Source: Heyndrickxia shackletonii
GTDB taxonomy: Bacteria > Bacillota > Bacilli > Bacillales > Bacillaceae_C
Direction of reading: 5' to 3'
NCBI RefSeq assembly: GCF_001420715.1
Contig: NZ_LJJC01000004.1
Span: 3,489,014 to 3,553,013 of the forward strand
DNA length: 64,000 bases
Shown here: one piece after another, positions 60,128 to 64,000 of the stretch
Numbering within the stretch: the first letter of the stretch is position 1
Layout of the letters: the number at the start of each line of letters is the position of its first letter
Notes under the pieces: generated by a model
Told to the model about the DNA's origin: nothing
What the model saw: only the letters and a program-made list of their open reading frames with translations
The model's database searches: none
Program-made: the position numbers and the translations under genes

Positions 60128-61396
60128 TTATGGATTCTTTTTAAACCGATAATGTTCAATCATCTCCATCCGTTCTAACATGGTCGGATGATCATAACGA
60201 AAAATTTTTACTAATAAAGGTGGATTTACTTGACTTAACCCCGATTTGGTCAGATCCTGAAATGCTTGAATAGCCGCTTTTTGATTATGCGTCATTTCAA
60301 TTCCATAGCGATCTGCGCGTGTTTCCTCATAGCGTGAAACCCAATTTGTTAAAGGGCTGACTGCAAACAGTAAGATGGAAATGATAAGTAAGAACAAAGG
60401 CAATGAGCTTAATTCAGAAACACCGCTAATTTTTAATTGTTCACCCTTATTACTCACAATTTTATTCATCAAGATGGAAGTCAGCCATAGCCCAACTAAG
60501 GATAGTAATAAATATCCTGCAATCCCAAAATATATATGCTTTTCGACATAATGCCCCATCTCATGAGCCATAATGAATAGAATTTCTTTATCATTTAATT
60601 GATTGAGGGTTGTATCCCATAAAACTATCCTGGCGTTAGAACCAATCCCGGTCACGTATGCATTAAGGGAATTTGTTTTTTCGGACATATTGACCTCATA
60701 AACATGTTTGGCGGGTATATTTGCTTTATCTGCCAAGACAAGAATCTTTGCCTCCAGTTCCTTATTTTTAAGCGGATAAAAATCATTATATAGGGGGTCG
60801 ATCACAACCGGCTGGATGAACATCATAAAGATAGTGAATGGAATCGATAAAAGCCATGCCGGAATCCACCATTTCTTCTTAAATTTTCTCATTAAGGCGT
60901 AAAGAACCGTCACAATAATGAACATAGTGGCTAAATTTACCCAGAAATCAATTACCTCATCCTTCATCCATCCGGTAAAAGTTTGCCTAGAGATATGATA
61001 CATTTTGGAAAACTTATACGAAATAAACTCCAGTGGAAACGTTGCAAGATAAGCTGAAAGATACAACAAAAACAAAAACACTGCGGATTGGATAATATGA
61101 AATCTGGATGTATTTTTTGCCCATCTTTCAAACCCTCTTGAAACTCCAAAGATTAGCACCAGAAAATAAAAGAGCCATTCATATGGAGTCGAAAGAAAAA
61201 ATAACAAATTCCTTATTTTGGAGTATTCCTCACTAAGCATTAACTCTCTGCCATTTAAAAAAGTAGATGGGTCGACGCTTGTCCCTTTTAAATCCGCAGG
61301 AATGGTAGAATTTGCTATGAAAAATAGATACACATACATCAATATACCAAAAAGCAAATAAGCGATTACGGCACGAAAAGCCCACTTTCTTAACAT
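60128..61396 (-). CDS. yhfN: M48 family zinc metalloprotease (YhfN)
   Basis: 422 residues of the Ste24/M48 family. Several membrane helices (about 8-28, 65-85, 98-118, 150-175, 182-202) precede the catalytic Met-Ala-His-Glu-Met-Gly-His, and a third zinc ligand lies in Glu-Glu-Thr-Arg-Ala-Asp. Two more helices follow. It cleaves membrane-associated proteins or tails. The length and the family fit B. subtilis YhfN. GGGAGGAG precedes the ATG. Confidence 0.87.
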   Translation of the reverse strand: MLRKWAFRAVIAYLLFGILMYVYLFFIANSTIPADLKGTSVDPSTFLNGRELMLSEEYSKIRNLLFFLSTPYEWLFYFLVLIFGVSRGFERWAKNTSRFHIIQSAVFLFLLYLSAYLATFPLEFISYKFSKMYHISRQTFTGWMKDEVIDFWVNLATMFIIVTVLYALMRKFKKKWWIPAWLLSIPFTIFMMFIQPVVIDPLYNDFYPLKNKELEAKILVLADKANIPAKHVYEVNMSEKTNSLNAYVTGIGSNARIVLWDTTLNQLNDKEILFIMAHEMGHYVEKHIYFGIAGYLLLSLVGLWLTSILMNKIVSNKGEQLKISGVSELSSLPLFLLIISILLFAVSPLTNWVSRYEETRADRYGIEMTHNQKAAIQAFQDLTKSGLSQVNPPLLVKIFRYDHPTMLERMEMIEHYRFKKNP

Positions 61397-61542
61397 GATT
61401 AGCTACTCCTCCCTTCTTGTCCTCTTATATAAATGTAGAAAAAATCGCGTGGAATAGAACAGCTTTTAGTAAGTTTTAAAGTTATAGTAAAAATATACCC
61501 AACATATGTGGGATTTAATGTGGATATTATGAAAACGGCAAA

Positions 61543-61567
61543 AAGGACAAGATATATGCTTGCCCTT
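61543..61567 (-). terminator. Terminator of the SGNH hydrolase gene
   Basis: AAGGGCAAG / CTTGTCCTT stem with one G-U, then TTTTGCC on the minus strand. The stop codon is within the stem. Confidence 0.72.
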
Positions 61568-62225
61568 ATAATGGATCAATCCCGAGCTCAAATAATGCAT
61601 CAGCGATTACTTCATACCCCCTATTATTCGGGTGAACATGGTCATTTGCCAATAATTCATTCGTCCTTCCTTTAAAACGGTCATGTACATTTGCTACCTT
61701 TATAGCCGGTGGAGAAGAAAGCTGTTCAATCCCCAGATTAAAAGCTTCCACCCATTTATCTGTCCCAGGGATATTTTCAAATGGATCGTACAGATTCATC
61801 ATTCGAATGATAAATGGCACCCCGCCATTCTTCATTTTTAATATCGTATCAATGATGGTGGCCAGGTTCTTTTTTCCATGTTCAACAGCGAGAAAAAAAT
61901 CCTTTTCATTTTTATTTTTCAAGAAGACTTGTGCAGCATCAATAAGATCATTCCCGCCTGCCGTGATCGTAATAATGTTTGAACGAATGATTCCTTCCTT
62001 AACAAAAGGATGCTGCAACATTTTCAAAATATTTGCAGTGGTTGCTCCGCTTCTCCCGTATATATACGGAACAATGGGCAAGTTCTGCGATCTTCTCAAT
62101 AGCCACAAATATTTCGTGATAAACCCTTTTATAAAATAGGTAGAGCCTATTCCAACCGTCAGCGAGTCACCTATTGCACAATACCTTAAGAATTCATTTG
62201 AATGTATAAAAGTTGTTGCCTTCAT
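61566..62225 (-). CDS. SGNH/GDSL-family hydrolase
   Basis: 219 residues with block I Gly-Asp-Ser-Leu-Thr-Val-Gly, block II Gly near Arg-Ser-Gly, block III Gly-Gly-Asn-Asp and block V Asp-His-Val-His-Pro-Asn. It is an esterase or lipase. There is no clear signal peptide, so probably cytosolic. GAGGGTGA precedes the ATG. Substrate unknown. Confidence 0.87.
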   Translation of the reverse strand: MKATTFIHSNEFLRYCAIGDSLTVGIGSTYFIKGFITKYLWLLRRSQNLPIVPYIYGRSGATTANILKMLQHPFVKEGIIRSNIITITAGGNDLIDAAQVFLKNKNEKDFFLAVEHGKKNLATIIDTILKMKNGGVPFIIRMMNLYDPFENIPGTDKWVEAFNLGIEQLSSPPAIKVANVHDRFKGRTNELLANDHVHPNNRGYEVIADALFELGIDPL

Positions 62226-62327
62226 TTGTTCACCCTCAGGATAAATTAGTCATACTTCTATATATTCAATCCTTCTTTATCTGAGACTATTTTTAATCAC
62301 AAGGGGAAAATTTCTATAAACAGAAGA

Positions 62328-62352
62328 AATGCGATACTTTTTGATAGTATCG
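62328..62352 (-). terminator. Possible terminator of the enoyl-CoA hydratase gene
   Basis: GCGATACT / AGTATCGC stem, followed by ATTTCTTC on the minus strand, a weak U-tract. Confidence 0.5.
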
Positions 62353-62362
62353 CGAAAATAGA

Positions 62363-63139
62363 TTATTTCCCTTTAAAATTAGGTTTCCTTTTTTCTGAAA
62401 AAGCTTGTAATGCCTCAATCCTATCTTCCGTCGGAATGGTTATTTCATATGCTTTTCTTTCTATTTCCAGTCCTGTCTGAAGATCCGCATTCATTCCGTT
62501 TTTAATGGCAAACTTTGCTTGTTGAACAGCGATTGGTCCATTAGCCAAAATCTTGTTAGCAAACTCGTTCACACTTTGATGAAAATGCTCCCGCTCAACA
62601 GTTTTTGTTACAACACCATAATGATAAGCTTCGTCCGCCGTCATTCTTTTGGCTGTTAGAATAAGCTCCATCGCCTTCGCTTCTCCGATTAAACGTGGGA
62701 GTCTCTGTGTTCCGCCTGCACCAGGGATAATCGCAAGACTTGTTTCCGTCAGCCCCATTATTGCATCACTCACAGCAATCCGGAAATCACAGGCAAGCGC
62801 AAGCTCCATCCCGCCGCCAAACGCGTAGCCATTCATTGCCGCAATGGTAGGCTGCGGCAGTTTTTCAACGGAAGAAAAAACTTCCCCGATTTTATATACA
62901 TTTCGGCGCACCTCTTGCTCAGAAAGTGTTTTTCTTTCCTTCAAATCTGCTCCTACACTAAATGCTTTTTCGCCAGCCCCTTGAAAAACTACTACCCTGA
63001 TTTCAGGATTCGACCTAATAGATTCCACTACATTTGCAAGCTCACATAAAGTATCATAATTAAAAGCATTCATCGCTTCCGCCCGATTAAGCGTTACATA
63101 TCCAATATAGTCTTTTACATCTAAAACAATATTACTCAT
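62363..63139 (-). CDS. Enoyl-CoA hydratase/isomerase family enzyme
   Basis: 258 residues of the crotonase fold. Oxyanion residues lie in Phe-Ser-Val-Gly-Ala-Asp-Leu-Lys-Glu and Tyr-Ala-Phe-Gly-Gly-Gly-Met-Glu-Leu. The catalytic-glutamate segment is Thr-Glu-Thr-Ser-Leu-Ala-Ile-Ile-Pro-Gly-Ala-Gly-Gly. It hydrates an unsaturated acyl-CoA in fatty- or branched-chain acid breakdown. The start at 63139 has AAGGGGTG upstream; the frame is open 14 codons earlier. It could serve the acyl-CoA chemistry encoded elsewhere in the window, but there is no direct link. Confidence 0.85.
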   Translation of the reverse strand: MSNIVLDVKDYIGYVTLNRAEAMNAFNYDTLCELANVVESIRSNPEIRVVVFQGAGEKAFSVGADLKERKTLSEQEVRRNVYKIGEVFSSVEKLPQPTIAAMNGYAFGGGMELALACDFRIAVSDAIMGLTETSLAIIPGAGGTQRLPRLIGEAKAMELILTAKRMTADEAYHYGVVTKTVEREHFHQSVNEFANKILANGPIAVQQAKFAIKNGMNADLQTGLEIERKAYEITIPTEDRIEALQAFSEKRKPNFKGK

Positions 63140-63291
63140 TTCTACACCCCTTTTTTGATCCTCAAATATGTATTTCAACACTTCTTGTAAAAAACCTTTT
63201 TGATAGTGCTATTTTCTTTTCAATCGTTTGATTTAGAGAACCTTGGACATACTTAATGATGTTGTCCATATTCAAAAAGGAGGTACAATCA

Positions 63292-63591
63292 ATGACGAAT
63301 GAAAATCAATTTAGTCATTTTGTAAATGATCCAACCGTACAGTCTAAAATGGAAAAGGTTTGGGTTGATACATGTGGTTCCTGGCAAAATTGTACGGAAG
63401 AGACTATTCAAGCATTTTTAGCAGGATGCGAGGAATATAGTATTGACCCGCAATATTGCATGAGCTGGGTCGAACAGCATCAAGCCCAAATTCCAAATTG
63501 GTCCAGTGTTTCGCAAGTATCGTTGAATTGGATGAATACTCACACTTCTACTGGTTCTCCTATATCAGCAAATAAAGATGACTTTCAATAA
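63292..63591 (+). CDS. Small unrecognised protein (99 aa)
   Basis: 99 residues, rich in Gln, Asn and Trp, with three cysteines (Thr-Cys-Gly-Ser, Asn-Cys-Thr, Gly-Cys-Glu-Glu) plus one more in Gln-Tyr-Cys-Met. No signal peptide. AAGGAGG 9 nt upstream of ATG 63292 is strong support that it is expressed; the frame is open from 63256. I recognise no family. Confidence 0.6.
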   Translation: MTNENQFSHFVNDPTVQSKMEKVWVDTCGSWQNCTEETIQAFLAGCEEYSIDPQYCMSWVEQHQAQIPNWSSVSQVSLNWMNTHTSTGSPISANKDDFQ

Positions 63592-63617
63592 AACAGGACA
63601 AAATAAATATATGAAAA

Positions 63618-63641
63618 AATGCAGAATTATTATTCTGCATT
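63618..63641 (-). terminator. Hairpin between the small gene and the transposase
   Basis: AATGCAGAA / TTCTGCATT stem with TTTTTTCAT following on the minus strand. Confidence 0.55.
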
Positions 63642-63653
63642 CAGATTGTAGAC

Positions 63654-63691
63654 AAAAGGGGTTCGGAATGGTCACATTCCGAACCCCTTTT
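63654..63691. terminator. 17-bp stem hairpin near the IS1182-type element end
   Basis: Perfect stem AAAAGGGGTTCGGAATG / CATTCCGAACCCCTTTT with loop GTCA. It may be a transcription terminator or lie at the end of the element. Confidence 0.65.
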
Positions 63692-63751
63692 GATTTTGTT
63701 CTTACTTTTTTACCTTTTTGGGTGTATGCTGACCTCTCTCATCCTCATCTA

Positions 63752-64000
63752 CTAGGCCATTTCCGGACCTTTCCATATCCAGTTGGCCATTTTCTTCAAA
63801 TTCATGGCAGCGAAAGTAAGCATCGCCTGCATCGACAATTTTTTAAGTCCCCTTAACGTTGTCCAACGCATACCATGCTTTTCTTTTGCGTCTGCAAATA
63901 CACGCTCAATCGTTTCTTTGCGTTTCGCATATATCGTTTTTACCTCTTTGTGATGACGAAGATGATCTGCTTCCTCAAGGTACTCTTGCCAAATATGACG
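63752..64000 (-). mobile_element. 3' end of an IS1182-type transposase (cut by the window edge)
   Basis: The minus-strand frame from the right edge to TAG at 63752 gives 82 residues, including Tyr-Ala-Lys-Arg-Lys-Glu-Thr-Ile-Glu-Arg-Val-Phe-Ala-Asp-Ala-Lys-Glu-Lys-His-Gly and Leu-Thr-Phe-Ala-Ala-Met-Asn-Leu-Lys. This is the DDE-family C-terminal Glu region (Thr-Ile-Glu-Arg) of IS1182/IS5-like transposases. The N-terminal part lies outside the window, so intactness is unknown. Confidence 0.85.

Noticed and set aside
63578-63856. A 92-codon plus-strand frame at the right end
   Set aside because: It runs through two hairpins and opposite to the IS1182-type transposase frame; no ribosome binding site.

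Overview
The window comes from an endospore-forming, naturally competent-type member of the Bacillaceae (low G+C Firmicutes, AT-rich, strong AGGAGG-type ribosome binding sites, frequent GTG/TTG starts). This rests on a complete gerPA-PF spore germination operon, comK and comZ, addAB, and many genes in B. subtilis-like order (comZ-yjaV-yjaU-yjzD, yjzC, yitW-yitV-yitU, yitT-yitS, yisL-yisK-gerP-addAB, comK). The species cannot be fixed from the sequence alone. No rRNA, tRNA or CRISPR array was seen.

Layout. 1-6.5 kb: comZ, an epimerase-like and a hydrolase-like gene, yjzD, the disaggregase ClpB, yjzC and the Fe-S maturation gene yitW. 6.5-13.3 kb: yitV, yitU, small genes, a secreted BsuPI-type protein, yitT, the fatty-acid-binding DegV protein, yajQ and an SDR stress-type dehydrogenase. 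13.3-18.5 kb: a membrane-anchored GH13 amylase-like protein whose catalytic residues are all replaced, a DUF2777 gene and a FIST-PAS-GGDEF-EAL protein. 18.6-31 kb: yisL, yisK, a DUF418 membrane protein, the gerP operon (with a dispersed repeat wedged between gerPA and gerPB), then convergent addBA.

31-35.4 kb is a 3-hydroxybutyrate-type operon (GntP permease, dehydrogenase, sigma-54 activator) headed by a well-spaced -24/-12 promoter and three TTCC-N8-GGAA dyads upstream that look like activator sites. 36-46.9 kb holds an acyl-CoA ligase and a Liv-type ABC importer operon fused to a KAS III-like enzyme, an alpha/beta hydrolase and an SDR. The ligase and the importer operon share a nearly identical 20-bp direct-repeat motif upstream, which suggests one regulon for uptake and activation of an unknown carboxylate; this is my main candidate for an undescribed system.

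47-51.7 kb is accessory DNA: a lipoprotein, two paralogous secreted proteins (one destroyed by a homopolymer frameshift and an IS3-family insertion with 6-bp flanking duplications) and about 1.1 kb without genes. 51.7-64 kb: a large MalT/SARP-type regulator, a TVP38-family membrane protein, an S9 peptidase, comK and neighbours, an IDEAL-domain gene, an M48 protease, an SGNH hydrolase, an enoyl-CoA hydratase, a small unknown gene and the 3' end of an IS1182-type transposase.

A family of about 150-bp dispersed, foldable repeats (two full copies, four partial) punctuates intergenic regions throughout the window.
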